Shown here one piece after another: positions 35,943-44,359 of a stretch of 64,000 nucleotides of DNA. The translations under genes were made by a program, and so were the position numbers. The notes beneath the pieces were generated by a model. The model was given only the letters and a program-made list of their open reading frames with translations. It searched no databases and was not told where the DNA came from. The stretch's first letter is position 1; each line of letters begins with the position of its first letter. Source of the DNA: Algoriphagus marinus (GTDB lineage Bacteria > Bacteroidota > Bacteroidia > Cytophagales > Cyclobacteriaceae); the NCBI RefSeq assembly GCF_001936475.1, contig NZ_MSPQ01000002.1, positions 1-64,000 on the forward strand, written 5' to 3'.

Positions 35943-36586
35943 TTCAGCAATTCGATCTGATTTCGATTAACCCTAACCCTACCTCTTTGCTCTAATTTCT
36001 TAAGTAATCGAGTGATGACTTCTCTACTTGAGTTAAGCTCCTGAGCGATTTGATAATGTGTTTTCTGGATAAATGGGGTATTTCCTGCTACGGAATTTTT
36101 CTCTAGGTATTCCAACAGGCGTTCATCCATTCTGTGAAAAGCTATTCCATCCACTACTTTGAGCAATTCCTCAAAACGATCCTGATAAGTATCCATCACG
36201 AAGTAGTACCATGACTTGTATTTAGGCATCCAAAGGTCAAGTTTGGCGATGGGAACAACAATGAAAGTTGTCTCCTCTTCGGGGAAAGCCTTGATCTTGG
36301 AATATCCTTCACGCGCAGAACAAATCATAGTAATAGCGCATGCTTCACCTGGACCCAGGTAATACATGAATAACTCGTTATCGTCTTCGTCTTCTCTGAA
36401 AACTTTCACACAACCAGAAACTATAAGCGGAATAATCTCAACTTTCTGCCCTATATCCATCATCAATGTGTCAGCTGGCAAATTCATTAAGCTCGCACTT
36501 TGAATTATTTCCTCTTTCAATTCCTTTTCAAAATGAGGAAAACAATTCTCCAAGTGAGTGGCTATACTCTTTTTCTTATTGAACAT
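35939..36586 (-). CDS. Crp/Fnr-family transcription regulator
   Basis: This 215-residue regulator has a cyclic-nucleotide-like sensor domain (about 20-140) and a C-terminal helix-turn-helix (HYQIAQELNSSREVITRLLKKLEQRGRVRV). The Cys cluster that holds the Fe-S centre of E. coli FNR is not present, so the signal it senses is unclear. I start at MFNKKKSIATHLEN (36586) because the operator GTGA-N6-TCAC at 36606-36619 lies in the open-frame extension upstream. It is divergent from cydAB, and that operator lies between them, so it probably controls cydAB and itself. A similar site precedes the peroxiredoxin gene. Confidence 0.9.
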   Translation of the reverse strand: MFNKKKSIATHLENCFPHFEKELKEEIIQSASLMNLPADTLMMDIGQKVEIIPLIVSGCVKVFREDEDDNELFMYYLGPGEACAITMICSAREGYSKIKAFPEEETTFIVVPIAKLDLWMPKYKSWYYFVMDTYQDRFEELLKVVDGIAFHRMDERLLEYLEKNSVAGNTPFIQKTHYQIAQELNSSREVITRLLKKLEQRGRVRVNRNQIELLN

Positions 36587-36605
36587 GGTGATTAGTTTTG
36601 TTAGG

Positions 36606-36619
36606 GTGACATCAATCAC
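36606..36619. promoter_or_regulatory. Crp/Fnr-type operator between the regulator and cydAB
   Basis: GTGACATCAATCAC, that is GTGA-N6-TCAC. Its centre is 28.5 bases before the -7 box at 36641 on the plus strand, near position -42, as at a class II activated promoter. It also lies 20 bases before the regulator start, which fits autoregulation. Confidence 0.65.
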
Positions 36620-36640
36620 TGAAACATATTTATGGAAAGC

Positions 36641-36648
36641 TATTTTTG
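36641..36648 (+). promoter_or_regulatory. -7 element of the putative cydAB promoter
   Basis: TATTTTTG matches TAnnTTTG, with the Crp/Fnr-type operator where a -33 element would be. Transcription from about 36654 would give a leader of roughly 260 bases before cydA. Confidence 0.6.
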
Positions 36649-36912
36649 GTAAAGTTTGTTCCAAATGAGAAATCCCTCAAGATGAAACCCTAGATTAATT
36701 TATTGTTTCTGAAAGGAATGGGATTAATGTTTTTGTTCCGTATTCTAACCCGAACATCAGGTTTTCCCGAAAGGTTTTGGTTTCGACACGCACAAACTCA
36801 CAAAGATCCTCCTTGGTTTGACCATCATTATTTCCAGCTTATTTATTTACAGAAAACCACAAAAATCCACGCCAAAAATTGGGATGCTGGACATAATTTA
36901 AAATCACACAAA

Positions 36913-38268
36913 ATGGAAACCGAAATTTTAGCTAGAATCCAGTTTGCCTTCACCATCGCATTTCATTACATCTACCCTCCATTGAGTATTGGTTTGGGAT
37001 TAATTATGGTATTTATGGAAGGCATGTACCTAAAGACTGGAAACAAACAATACGAGGTTTTAACTCGCTTTTGGTTGAAAATCTTTGCAATTACCTTTGG
37101 TATAGGAGTAGCTACAGGTATTATTATGGAGTTTGAATTTGGCACGAACTGGGCTGTGTATTCCAGGTATGTTGGGGATATTTTTGGGAGTGCATTAGCG
37201 GCCGAGGGTTTATTTGCATTTGGATTAGAGAGTGCCTTTCTTGGAATTCTGTTATTTGGTTGGAACAGGGTTTCGACTAAAGTGCATTTTATTTCTACTA
37301 TTGGAGTGTTTTTAGGTTCAATGTTCTCAGCAGTATGGATCGTTGTCGCTAACAGCTGGCAGCAGACTCCTGCTGGATATCATATTGTAGGGGAAGGCTT
37401 TAACGCAAGAGCAGAAGTTACAGATTTCTGGGCGATGGTTTTCAACCCGTCTAGTGTAGATAGAATTATACACGTCTGGCAAGGTGCATTATTAGCTGGT
37501 GCTTTTTTGGTTTTAAGTGTTCACGCCTATTATCTTCTCAACGGACGATATGTGGAGATTTCAAAAAAAGCATTTAAAATAGCTCTCGGAATAGCTACAA
37601 TTTTCTCCTTGACCCAATTACTTTCTGGCCATAGTTCTGCTGATGGTGTAGCTGTAAATCAACCTGCTAAACTAGCAGCTATGGAGGGTCATTATGAAGT
37701 GTCAGCGCCTGCTGATTTATACTTATTTGGTTGGGTAAATAACCAAACGCAAGAAGTAACTGGATTGAAATTACCAGGTGGTCTGTCTTTTTTAGTGCAC
37801 CAAGATTTTAAAGAGCCTATTACAGGTTTGAATGCATTCCCAAAAGATGAAAGACCAGGACAAGTAAATGCCGTGTTTCAATTTTACCATATCATGATTT
37901 CTATAGGTATGTTTCTAATAGCACTCACTCTATATGCAAGTTTCTTATGGTGGCGCGGCAACTTGTTCGAAAAGAAATGGCTGTTAAAAATATTTGCCTT
38001 TTCTGTCCTTCTACCACAAATCGCAAATCAAGCAGGTTGGTTTGCAGCAGAAATGGGAAGACAACCTTGGATTGTTTATGGGCACTTAAGAACAAGTGAA
38101 GGCTTCTCTCAGGAAGTGTCGTCTAATCAGATATTATTTTCATTAATCATGTTCTTTATTGTCTACACCATATTATTCCTTTTATTTCTTTATTCTGTAA
38201 ATAAAAAGATAAAACAAGGTCCTTATGATGAGACAAAAGCTCCGAATGAATTTTTAAAATTCGTTTAA
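36913..38268 (+). CDS. cydA: Cytochrome bd ubiquinol oxidase subunit I
   Basis: CydA holds the haems of the high-affinity bd-type terminal oxidase in the cytoplasmic membrane. From METEILARIQFAF (36913) the protein is 451 residues, with many membrane segments, the haem-ligand His18 in AFHYIYPPLSIG, GRQPW in the region EMGRQPWIVYG and a short Q-loop form. I reject the longer open frame (from 36703) because its first 70 codons match nothing and include basic, non-membrane residues. The leader is about 260 bases. cydB follows after 10 bases. Likely induced at low oxygen via the operator at 36606-36619. Confidence 0.95.
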   Translation: METEILARIQFAFTIAFHYIYPPLSIGLGLIMVFMEGMYLKTGNKQYEVLTRFWLKIFAITFGIGVATGIIMEFEFGTNWAVYSRYVGDIFGSALAAEGLFAFGLESAFLGILLFGWNRVSTKVHFISTIGVFLGSMFSAVWIVVANSWQQTPAGYHIVGEGFNARAEVTDFWAMVFNPSSVDRIIHVWQGALLAGAFLVLSVHAYYLLNGRYVEISKKAFKIALGIATIFSLTQLLSGHSSADGVAVNQPAKLAAMEGHYEVSAPADLYLFGWVNNQTQEVTGLKLPGGLSFLVHQDFKEPITGLNAFPKDERPGQVNAVFQFYHIMISIGMFLIALTLYASFLWWRGNLFEKKWLLKIFAFSVLLPQIANQAGWFAAEMGRQPWIVYGHLRTSEGFSQEVSSNQILFSLIMFFIVYTILFLLFLYSVNKKIKQGPYDETKAPNEFLKFV

Positions 38269-38278
38269 ACATTGAACT

Positions 38279-39316
38279 ATGGAAACTATTTTAGGATTGG
38301 ATTACCCAACACTTTGGTACTTAGTAGTAGGCTTATTATTTTCAGGCTATGCTATTTTAGAAGGGTTTGATTATGGTGCTGGAGCTTGGCATCTGTTTTT
38401 TAAAAAGGATTTAAGTAGGCGTATAGCAATAAACGCAATTGGTCCTTTGTGGGACGCTAATCAAGTGTGGCTTATTATTGGGGGAGGCGCATTATTTGCT
38501 GGCTTCCCTGTCATGTACGCTACATTGCTGTCCTCTATGTATATACCGTTTATGCTATTCTTAATGCTACTAGTCTTAAGATCTTCCGCAATAAAATTCA
38601 GAAGTGCAGAAGAAATGATATGGTGGCGAAAGACTTGGGATATCATTTACTTCGCATCTAACACTTTAATATCCTTTTTATTAGGTGTGGTTTTAGCTAA
38701 TGTTTTACAAGGGTTGGAAATAGGTGAAAACTACAGCTACAAAGGCGGTATGTTCTTCTCATTTTTAAACCCCTATGCGATAATGGTAGGGTTAACCAGC
38801 TTATCACTATTTATGACACAAGGTGCTATTTTTTTATTGCTAAAAACTGAAGGTCGTTTATATGCGAGATTGACCTTTTTATTGAAGAAGAGCATGATAT
38901 TTTTCCTTGTAAGCTTTGCAGCGACTTCCTTGTACACGCTGGTGTTTTTAGCAGGTGTCACTGATAAATTCAGAGAGTTTCCTGTGTTTTTCGTGATTCC
39001 GGTGTTGGCATTTTTAGCTGTTGCAAACATTCCCAGGTTGGTATCGAAAAAGAAATACGTTTATGCCCTAATCTTCTCATCATTGACGATGGCGTTTTTA
39101 TTAATGCTGGTTGCATTTCAGTTATATCCTGTATTGTTACCTTCAAAAATATCCCCCGAATATAGTGTTACTATTTACAATGCTGCATCATCTCAGAAAT
39201 CCTTGGGAATTATGTTGACTATAGTGGCTATTGGGTCTCCTTTATTAGCGGGCTATTTTTTGTTTCTGTATAGGACATTCCACGGAAAAGTGAAGTTAGA
39301 TGACACGAGTTATTGA
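38279..39316 (+). CDS. cydB: Cytochrome bd ubiquinol oxidase subunit II
   Basis: CydB pairs with CydA in the bd oxidase. The 345 residues show the family opening (YPTLWYLVVGLLFSGYAILEGFDYGAGAWHLF), GPLWDANQVWLI and about eight membrane segments. Gene order cydA-cydB with 10 bases between is standard. No CydX-like small ORF or cydCD genes follow; the next gene on this strand begins after a 245-base gap. Confidence 0.96.
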   Translation: METILGLDYPTLWYLVVGLLFSGYAILEGFDYGAGAWHLFFKKDLSRRIAINAIGPLWDANQVWLIIGGGALFAGFPVMYATLLSSMYIPFMLFLMLLVLRSSAIKFRSAEEMIWWRKTWDIIYFASNTLISFLLGVVLANVLQGLEIGENYSYKGGMFFSFLNPYAIMVGLTSLSLFMTQGAIFLLLKTEGRLYARLTFLLKKSMIFFLVSFAATSLYTLVFLAGVTDKFREFPVFFVIPVLAFLAVANIPRLVSKKKYVYALIFSSLTMAFLLMLVAFQLYPVLLPSKISPEYSVTIYNAASSQKSLGIMLTIVAIGSPLLAGYFLFLYRTFHGKVKLDDTSY

Positions 39317-39342
39317 AAGAAAAATTTATAAGAAAATTGATA

Positions 39343-39501
39343 TTAAAAAATTTGATTATCCACTTTCTTACCAGTCGCTTGATTTAACGGCATAAAAGTC
39401 CGATTGAAGTTCAATTTTAACAAACTTCGGTCTTCGGTAAACTGTCTTCCAGCCCAAAAATCAAATGAAATTTCCCTACTGGCATCATTGCGGATAATCA
39501 T
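39343..39501 (-). pseudogene. Possible small protein or gene remnant in the cydB downstream gap
   Basis: A 52-codon minus-strand frame (MIIRNDASREISFDFW..., containing FTEDRSLLKLNFNRTFMP) with natural-looking codon use fills most of the gap 39317-39561. I do not recognise it. It could be a remnant of a beta-barrel protein end, a real small protein or chance. No signal peptide or membrane segment is evident. Confidence 0.3.
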
Positions 39502-39543
39502 ATTAAAAAAATTATTTATCGTTTCAATTTACTACTAGAGCAT

Positions 39544-39551
39544 TACCTTTG
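39544..39551 (+). promoter_or_regulatory. -7 element for the 39562-45421 cluster
   Basis: TACCTTTG matches TAnnTTTG but lies only 10 bases before the GTG start, so the transcript would begin near the start codon. No TTG at the -33 distance. Confidence 0.35.
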
Positions 39552-39561
39552 TAATACATCC

Positions 39562-39933
39562 GTGAAAGCCCTTTTTTACATATCGCTGAGTGCATTGCTA
39601 ATCATGAATAGCATGATCTATTCTGTGATTCAGATGAATTTCACGATCAATCAGGCCTACATCATTGATAATTTTTGTGTGAATACAGATCGTCCTGAGC
39701 TAAAATGCGATGGTAAGTGCTTTCTGGCAGATCAGTTCAAAGCTCAAAAAGAAAGACAAGAATCTACCCCAGCTTTTACATTTAACCAAGACTTCGGAGT
39801 TTACATCCCTAATACCCCCTTTGAGTATGCTCCCCTTGTGAACATTCAAAAATCAATTGAACACTCGAGTTTTTACAAGAATCAATTTTTAAACTTCGGA
39901 AATACAGAAATCGACCATCCTCCTCAAGGATAA
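39562..39933 (+). CDS. Small membrane or exported protein with a CxGKC motif
   Basis: This 123-residue protein begins at a GTG (MKALFYISLSALLIM), giving an N-terminal hydrophobic segment or signal anchor. Its hallmark is NFCVNTDRPELKCDGKCFL, three Cys with CxGKC, a pattern seen in small exported proteins of this phylum, often near metal-uptake or TonB-receptor genes. A metal-binding role, perhaps copper, is plausible but inferred. A TACCTTTG box lies at 39544-39551, just before the start. It is followed by the di-heme peroxidase gene after 41 bases, suggesting one operon with the MbnP-type cluster. Confidence 0.72.
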   Translation: MKALFYISLSALLIMNSMIYSVIQMNFTINQAYIIDNFCVNTDRPELKCDGKCFLADQFKAQKERQESTPAFTFNQDFGVYIPNTPFEYAPLVNIQKSIEHSSFYKNQFLNFGNTEIDHPPQG

Positions 39934-39974
39934 TTCTCAGCCTTTTTTACGATTTCTAATTTCAATTTACAATC

Positions 39975-41090
39975 ATGCAAATACATCATCCACTTCGGTG
40001 GGGATTGATCTGTATGCTTGGGTTTTTCTCCTGCAATTCAGAGGAAGTGCCTGTCACAGGTCCTACCGCATTGAGTTTGGAGGCTCCGGATTATTTTCCG
40101 CAAGATCAACCAATGCCTGCCAGCAATCCTCTTACCGAAGAAGGTGTGCTGCTCGGTCGGATGCTTTTTTATGAAAAAAAGCTTTCACTCGATGGCAGCA
40201 TCTCCTGTGCGTCCTGTCATCAGCAGGAAAAAGGTTTCAGTGATGGCCTTGCTGTGAGTCCGGGTGTCGGTGGCACGCTCGGAGACGTGAGCGCCATGGC
40301 CTTGGTAAATCTACACTGGCAAACAAAATTCTTCTGGAACGGAAGAGAAAGTAGCTTGGAAAGTCAGGCTATAGATCCTATCTCTAATCCGATAGAAATG
40401 AATTTGCCAATAGATGAAGCCGTAAATCGACTTCAATCCGATTCGAAATATCCAGAGTTGTTTTTTGCTGCATTTGGCAGTAATCAGATCACTCCGGAAT
40501 TGATCGGCAAGGCTATTTCCCAGTTTGAGCGGACTTTGATTTCTGCAAACTCCAAATTTGATCGCTGGATCAGGAATGAAATTGAGCTAAGTCCAGAAGA
40601 GAAGCTTGGCTTAGAGCTCTTTTTCACTCATCCCGAACCTGGCATACAGCTGCGTGGTGGGAATTGTGGAGACTGTCATTTAGGTTTTCTGACCTCTGGT
40701 GATCCAAATGGTTTTGCCGGATTCCATAACAATGGATTGGATGATGATTCCAAACTCAAACAGGGACTGGAAAAAGTAACCGGAAACCCATTTGACAAAG
40801 GGAAATTCAAAGCGCCTTCACTGCGGAATATCGCTCTTACTGCTCCTTATATGCACGATGGGAGATTTAAAACGCTGGAGGCTGTTCTGGATCACTACAA
40901 TGAGCACATCCAAAACAGCGGCACTTTGGATGTATTAATTCTTGAAGCAAGCAATGAACTGCATGATGCTTCGGAACCAGTCAAACTTAAACTTAGCGAG
41001 GAAGAGAAAAAAGCCATTATCGCTTTCCTCCACACACTTACAGACAATCAATTTGTAACCAACGAAAAATTTTCTAACCCCTTTAGATAA
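39975..41090 (+). CDS. Di-heme cytochrome c peroxidase-type lipoprotein (MauG/CcpA family), first copy
   Basis: This 371-residue protein belongs to the di-heme MauG/CcpA/MbnH family. It has a lipoprotein signal (MLGFFSC), CxxCH haem sites at residues 78-82 (CASCH) and 231-235 (CGDCH), and TAPYMHDGRF near 289-298 with the candidate distal ligands Tyr292/Met293. The family either detoxifies peroxide or, like MauG and MbnH, oxidises residues of partner proteins. The MbnP-family gene seven bases downstream is the natural partner by analogy with MbnH-MbnP. Located at the periplasmic face of a membrane. A paralogue lies at 41857. Confidence 0.93.
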   Translation: MQIHHPLRWGLICMLGFFSCNSEEVPVTGPTALSLEAPDYFPQDQPMPASNPLTEEGVLLGRMLFYEKKLSLDGSISCASCHQQEKGFSDGLAVSPGVGGTLGDVSAMALVNLHWQTKFFWNGRESSLESQAIDPISNPIEMNLPIDEAVNRLQSDSKYPELFFAAFGSNQITPELIGKAISQFERTLISANSKFDRWIRNEIELSPEEKLGLELFFTHPEPGIQLRGGNCGDCHLGFLTSGDPNGFAGFHNNGLDDDSKLKQGLEKVTGNPFDKGKFKAPSLRNIALTAPYMHDGRFKTLEAVLDHYNEHIQNSGTLDVLILEASNELHDASEPVKLKLSEEEKKAIIAFLHTLTDNQFVTNEKFSNPFR

Positions 41091-41096
41091 AAAAAA

Positions 41097-41819
41097 ATGA
41101 AACTATTTAACTATACAGTTTTAGCATTAGTGATTGGATTTTCATCCTGTAATAATGACGATGAGATACCTGAAATGATGACTACGGCCATCCAATTCGA
41201 AAATACTTTGAATGGAAAAGACTTAGTGCTCAACTCAAGCACATTCACTCTTCCTTCCGGTGAAGCTTTCACTCCGAAAAAATTCAAATACTACATCTCA
41301 AATGTAGCTTTAATCAATTCAAAAACCGGAATAGAATACCTTGAACCGGACAGTTATCATCTGATCAATTCTGAAACAAACATCGGAATTGATTTGGGAA
41401 TGATTCCTTCTTCCAATTATGATCAAATTCGATTTTCTATAGGAGTAGATGCGGAAGCCAATGCGAAGACAGATCAAACCGGAGACTTGGACCCAAATTC
41501 TGATATGGCTTGGAGCTGGAATTCCGGATATAAATTCGTGCTATTGGAGGGAGAGTTTGTCCATGCTCAGACAAAAGAGCGAACAGGTTTGGTACTCCAC
41601 ATTGGGAGAAATCAAAATTACAAGACCATCACCCAGCCAATTTCAGGAATTCAAGCTGGGAAGCCTGCTATTATTACGCTGACTACCAAGGTGGATGAGT
41701 TATTCCTGAACCCAAATGCACTAAAGGTAAGCGAGCTGCCAAGCACCACTATTATGGGAGGTGAACTTGCCGACAGGATCGGTGAAAACTATGCTGAGGG
41801 ATTCGTTTCTATCAAGTAA
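41097..41819 (+). CDS. MbnP-family lipoprotein (copper-associated)
   Basis: This 240-residue lipoprotein (lipobox GFSSC) is of the MbnP type. Its core motif DMAWSWNSGYKF lies at residues 136-147, and a His segment (VLHIG) near 166-170. In the methanobactin-associated MbnP, a tryptophan is oxidised to kynurenine by the di-heme enzyme MbnH, which enables copper binding; Trp139 and Trp141 here are candidates. It lies between two di-heme peroxidase genes, so this bacterium likely runs an MbnH/MbnP-like pair without methanobactin genes in view. Function here is inferred from the family. Confidence 0.85.
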   Translation: MKLFNYTVLALVIGFSSCNNDDEIPEMMTTAIQFENTLNGKDLVLNSSTFTLPSGEAFTPKKFKYYISNVALINSKTGIEYLEPDSYHLINSETNIGIDLGMIPSSNYDQIRFSIGVDAEANAKTDQTGDLDPNSDMAWSWNSGYKFVLLEGEFVHAQTKERTGLVLHIGRNQNYKTITQPISGIQAGKPAIITLTTKVDELFLNPNALKVSELPSTTIMGGELADRIGENYAEGFVSIK

Positions 41820-41826
41820 TTCTAAT

Positions 41827-41848
41827 GCCCGGGGATCAAACCCCGGGC
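41827..41848 (+). other. Strong GC hairpin between MbnP-type and second peroxidase genes
   Basis: GCCCGGGG and CCCCGGGC form an 8-bp perfect stem around ATCAAA. There is no T-run behind it (TTAATTAAATG, the next start codon, follows), so it is more likely an mRNA stability or partial attenuation element than a terminator. Confidence 0.6.
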
Positions 41849-41856
41849 TTAATTAA

Positions 41857-42906
41857 ATGAGTAGATTCTTAATTCTATTAGGTAGTGTGATCCTATTTTC
41901 CTGTGTGGAGTCTTTGGAGCAAGAGCGGGAGTCAAGCTCTCCCACTTTAATATTACCTGAGATTTCGAGAACACTTCGTGTCACTGATTTTCCTCAACCT
42001 GAGCGAAACCCCTTGACTGAAGAAGGGGTGATTTTAGGTAAAAAACTATTCTTTGACCCTAAGCTCTCTGCCAATGGAAAAGTTTCTTGTGCCACTTGCC
42101 ATCAGCCTGAAATCGCCTTCACTGACGGAGAAGCACTTGGAGATTTTGGGGTATCCGGCAATCCGCTGAAAAGGCATTCACCTCCCCTATTCAATTTAGC
42201 TTGGAATACTACTGGCTTATTTTGGGACGGAGGAGCTAATGATCTCGAATCTTTGAATTTTGGACCATTAACTCACAAAGATGAAATGGCAGCAGACTTG
42301 GACGATATTGTAGCGTATTTGAGTCAGGATAAGGATTATCCACAACTATTTGAAGCGGCTTTTGGGAAAATCCCCATTCAAAGCGCCTACATCAGCCGTG
42401 CGATCAGTCAATATTCACGAACTCTGATATCTCAAGATTCAAAATACGATCAATGGAAAAAAGAGGAGGTGGATTTAACTTCCATCGAACTCCAAGGGTA
42501 CTCAATCTATCTAAATAATTGTGCCTCTTGTCATCAAGAAGGACTTTTTACTGATCTGAGTTTTCACAATAACGGACTTGATCTAGACTACCCAAACCCT
42601 CCTGAACTCGAAGGACTCTATCAGGGGAGATATCGGATTTCGTACAACCCCAAAGACATGGGCGCTTATAAAACGCCATCCCTAAGAAACATCATGATAA
42701 CAGCACCCTATATGCATGACGGTAGATTTCAAACTATTGAGGAGGTTTTAAATCATTACGAGTCAGGCATCCAAGTCAATGCTTCTCTAGCGCCTTCCTT
42801 ACAAAATGGAATCAAATTGAGCACAGAAGATCGCCAAGCTCTGATTTCATTTTTAAATACCCTGACTGATGAGAAGTTTATAAGTAAACACGCAATCCAA
42901 AATTAA
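41857..42906 (+). CDS. Di-heme cytochrome c peroxidase-type lipoprotein (MauG/CcpA family), second copy
   Basis: This 349-residue paralogue of the first di-heme protein has a lipoprotein signal (VILFSC), CATCH at residues 78-82 and CASCH at 222-226, and the ITAPYMHDGRF segment near the C-terminus. The conserved block NPLTEEGVILGKKLFFDPKLS is shared with the first copy. Having two such enzymes around one MbnP-type protein suggests either separate partners or a split of peroxidase and maturation roles. The stop is followed after six bases by repeat copy E, which leads to the next gene. Confidence 0.93.
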   Translation: MSRFLILLGSVILFSCVESLEQERESSSPTLILPEISRTLRVTDFPQPERNPLTEEGVILGKKLFFDPKLSANGKVSCATCHQPEIAFTDGEALGDFGVSGNPLKRHSPPLFNLAWNTTGLFWDGGANDLESLNFGPLTHKDEMAADLDDIVAYLSQDKDYPQLFEAAFGKIPIQSAYISRAISQYSRTLISQDSKYDQWKKEEVDLTSIELQGYSIYLNNCASCHQEGLFTDLSFHNNGLDLDYPNPPELEGLYQGRYRISYNPKDMGAYKTPSLRNIMITAPYMHDGRFQTIEEVLNHYESGIQVNASLAPSLQNGIKLSTEDRQALISFLNTLTDEKFISKHAIQN

Positions 42907-42912
42907 TAAATC

Positions 42913-43018
42913 ATGAAATCGAGCATGACGAGAACGTCACACAGTGGGATGACCCGATGGCTATCTGGGTCGAAATGCGAGATTCCATGTGGCCAAATAG
43001 AAAAATTATAAACACATG
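42913..43018 (+). repeat. ATGAAA-bounded repeat, copy E
   Basis: Starts ATGAAATCGAGCATGACG six bases after the upstream stop and ends with the ATG that starts the next gene (43016). A 32-codon frame MKSSMTRTSHSG... ends at TAA 43009-43011, four bases (ACAC) before that ATG, the same end as copy B2. The last 45 or so bases equal those of copy A. Confidence 0.92.
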
Positions 43019-44053
43019 AAAAAAATTATACTGCTAAGTATTATTCTATTTGCTATCGGTAGTTTTTCACCTGCCAACGCCTGTGATAGCTGCAATTTCT
43101 TCGAATACAGTTTATTACAAAATAAAAGTTACTTCGGCCTATTTTATAGGTTTAGGGACTTTAAAGACTATAAATCCTTTTCCAATTCCACCTCATCAAC
43201 TATTCAGAATTATCCTGCCCAACTAAGCACAAGGCTTTTACCTTGGGGAAATGATATGGTGATGCACGAACCTGAAGGGAATAACCTCTTTGTTCAAAAA
43301 ACCAAACAGGACTTTGAAACCTACCAAACTATAGAAGCACGTGGGAATTTTACTTTGGACAACAAGTGGAATTTCACTTTTCTTCTTCCCTATGAATTCA
43401 ATAAGGTGTACTATGAAAAGTATTTAGATTTACCGAAACCAGTTCGCGATACAACCCTTTTTGTACAGGGTTGGGGAGATTTGACCGTGGCTGGAGAATA
43501 TATCCATTTGATATACAACCCCAAGTCTCGACATACTATTAGACCCGGTCTTGCACTTACACTTCCTACTGGACAGGCTTTAGTAAAATCAAATACTGAA
43601 ACTCAAGATTACTTTGACCCAATTATTCAACCAGGAAAAGGCTCATTTTCCTTTACCCCAAGAGTAAACTATCAATGGTTTTTAAAAAATCATGGCGTTA
43701 ATGTGGGGCTTAGCTATCAATGGAGTACAGAAGGAGAGCAAGAGTATGAATTTGGAAATAGCTTCAACAGTTATGCGCTTTATTTCCACCAATTTACTGT
43801 AAGAGAAAAGCTGTTGATCGTCCCAAGTGCAGGGTTTTACTACGAGCAGTCCAACAAAGATCTCTATCAAAAAGAGCTTCAAGACCTAACAGGCGGCTCT
43901 GTAGGTTTCGCTCAACTAGGTTTGGATTTGAATCTGACTCAAACCACCTTTTCAATCATCACGCAGCTTCCTGTAGTTCAGAACTTAAATGGAAATCAAA
44001 TCCTAAATCAAAACCGATTCAGTGTGGGGATAATTAGAAGCTTTAAACTTTAA
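43016..44053 (+). CDS. Outer-membrane barrel-like protein with N-terminal CDSC motif
   Basis: This 345-residue protein has a signal peptide (ending SPANA) and directly after it CDSCNFF, a Cys pair at the mature N-terminus that could bind a metal or carry a lipid. The rest alternates strands typical of a beta-barrel (GLFYRFRDF, RPGLALTLPTGQALV, FSVGIIRSFKL at the end). Similar proteins near MbnP-type genes are annotated as transporters, which I treat as inference. Its start codon is provided by repeat copy E. It probably serves the same metal/redox cluster. Confidence 0.75.
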   Translation: MKKIILLSIILFAIGSFSPANACDSCNFFEYSLLQNKSYFGLFYRFRDFKDYKSFSNSTSSTIQNYPAQLSTRLLPWGNDMVMHEPEGNNLFVQKTKQDFETYQTIEARGNFTLDNKWNFTFLLPYEFNKVYYEKYLDLPKPVRDTTLFVQGWGDLTVAGEYIHLIYNPKSRHTIRPGLALTLPTGQALVKSNTETQDYFDPIIQPGKGSFSFTPRVNYQWFLKNHGVNVGLSYQWSTEGEQEYEFGNSFNSYALYFHQFTVREKLLIVPSAGFYYEQSNKDLYQKELQDLTGGSVGFAQLGLDLNLTQTTFSIITQLPVVQNLNGNQILNQNRFSVGIIRSFKL

Positions 44054-44142
44054 AATCATCTTCACTGGAAAAAGGAGCCTTTGTATTTAAAGTCACTGGG
44101 GATTGCGTGGTTATTAGTGAGATTGCTTGAAATATTAAGCAT

Positions 44143-44234
44143 ATGAAATGCCCATGAGAAATATCTTCTCACACAGGGGAATGATTACCCAAGGCATTCC
44201 AAATGACCATTGAAAAACAAATTATAAACAGATG
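44143..44234 (+). repeat. ATGAAA-bounded repeat, copy C1 (type 2)
   Basis: Starts ATGAAATGCCCATGAG and ends at the ATG opening copy C2. It matches B1 (16370-16480) in the start and in the CAGGGGAAT and GGCATTC blocks. As there, a type 2 unit is followed by a type 1 unit. Confidence 0.85.
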
Positions 44235-44359
44235 AAATCGAGCATGACTCAAAAGTCACACACTGGAATATCCTTATAGCTACAGGGTTAAGCTCGCGAG
44301 ATTTCCCCGATTCTCCCAACAGGCTACCTGACCACTGAAAAACAAATTATAAACAGATG
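44232..44359 (+). repeat. ATGAAA-bounded repeat, copy C2 (type 1)
   Basis: Starts ATGAAATCGAGCATGACT and ends ACAAATTATAAACAG then ATG, the start codon of the DUF2202 gene (44357). Its short frame MKSSMTQKSHTGISL ends early at TAG. It holds CCCCGATTCTCCC in place of the palindrome of B2 and D. Confidence 0.9.

Noticed and set aside
36587-36664. Extension of the Crp/Fnr regulator
   Set aside because: The segment contains the operator and lacks similarity to the family start.
36703-36912. Longer N-terminus for cydA
   Set aside because: The first 70 codons are unlike any CydA start; METEILARIQFAF is the family start, and a promoter lies before the region.
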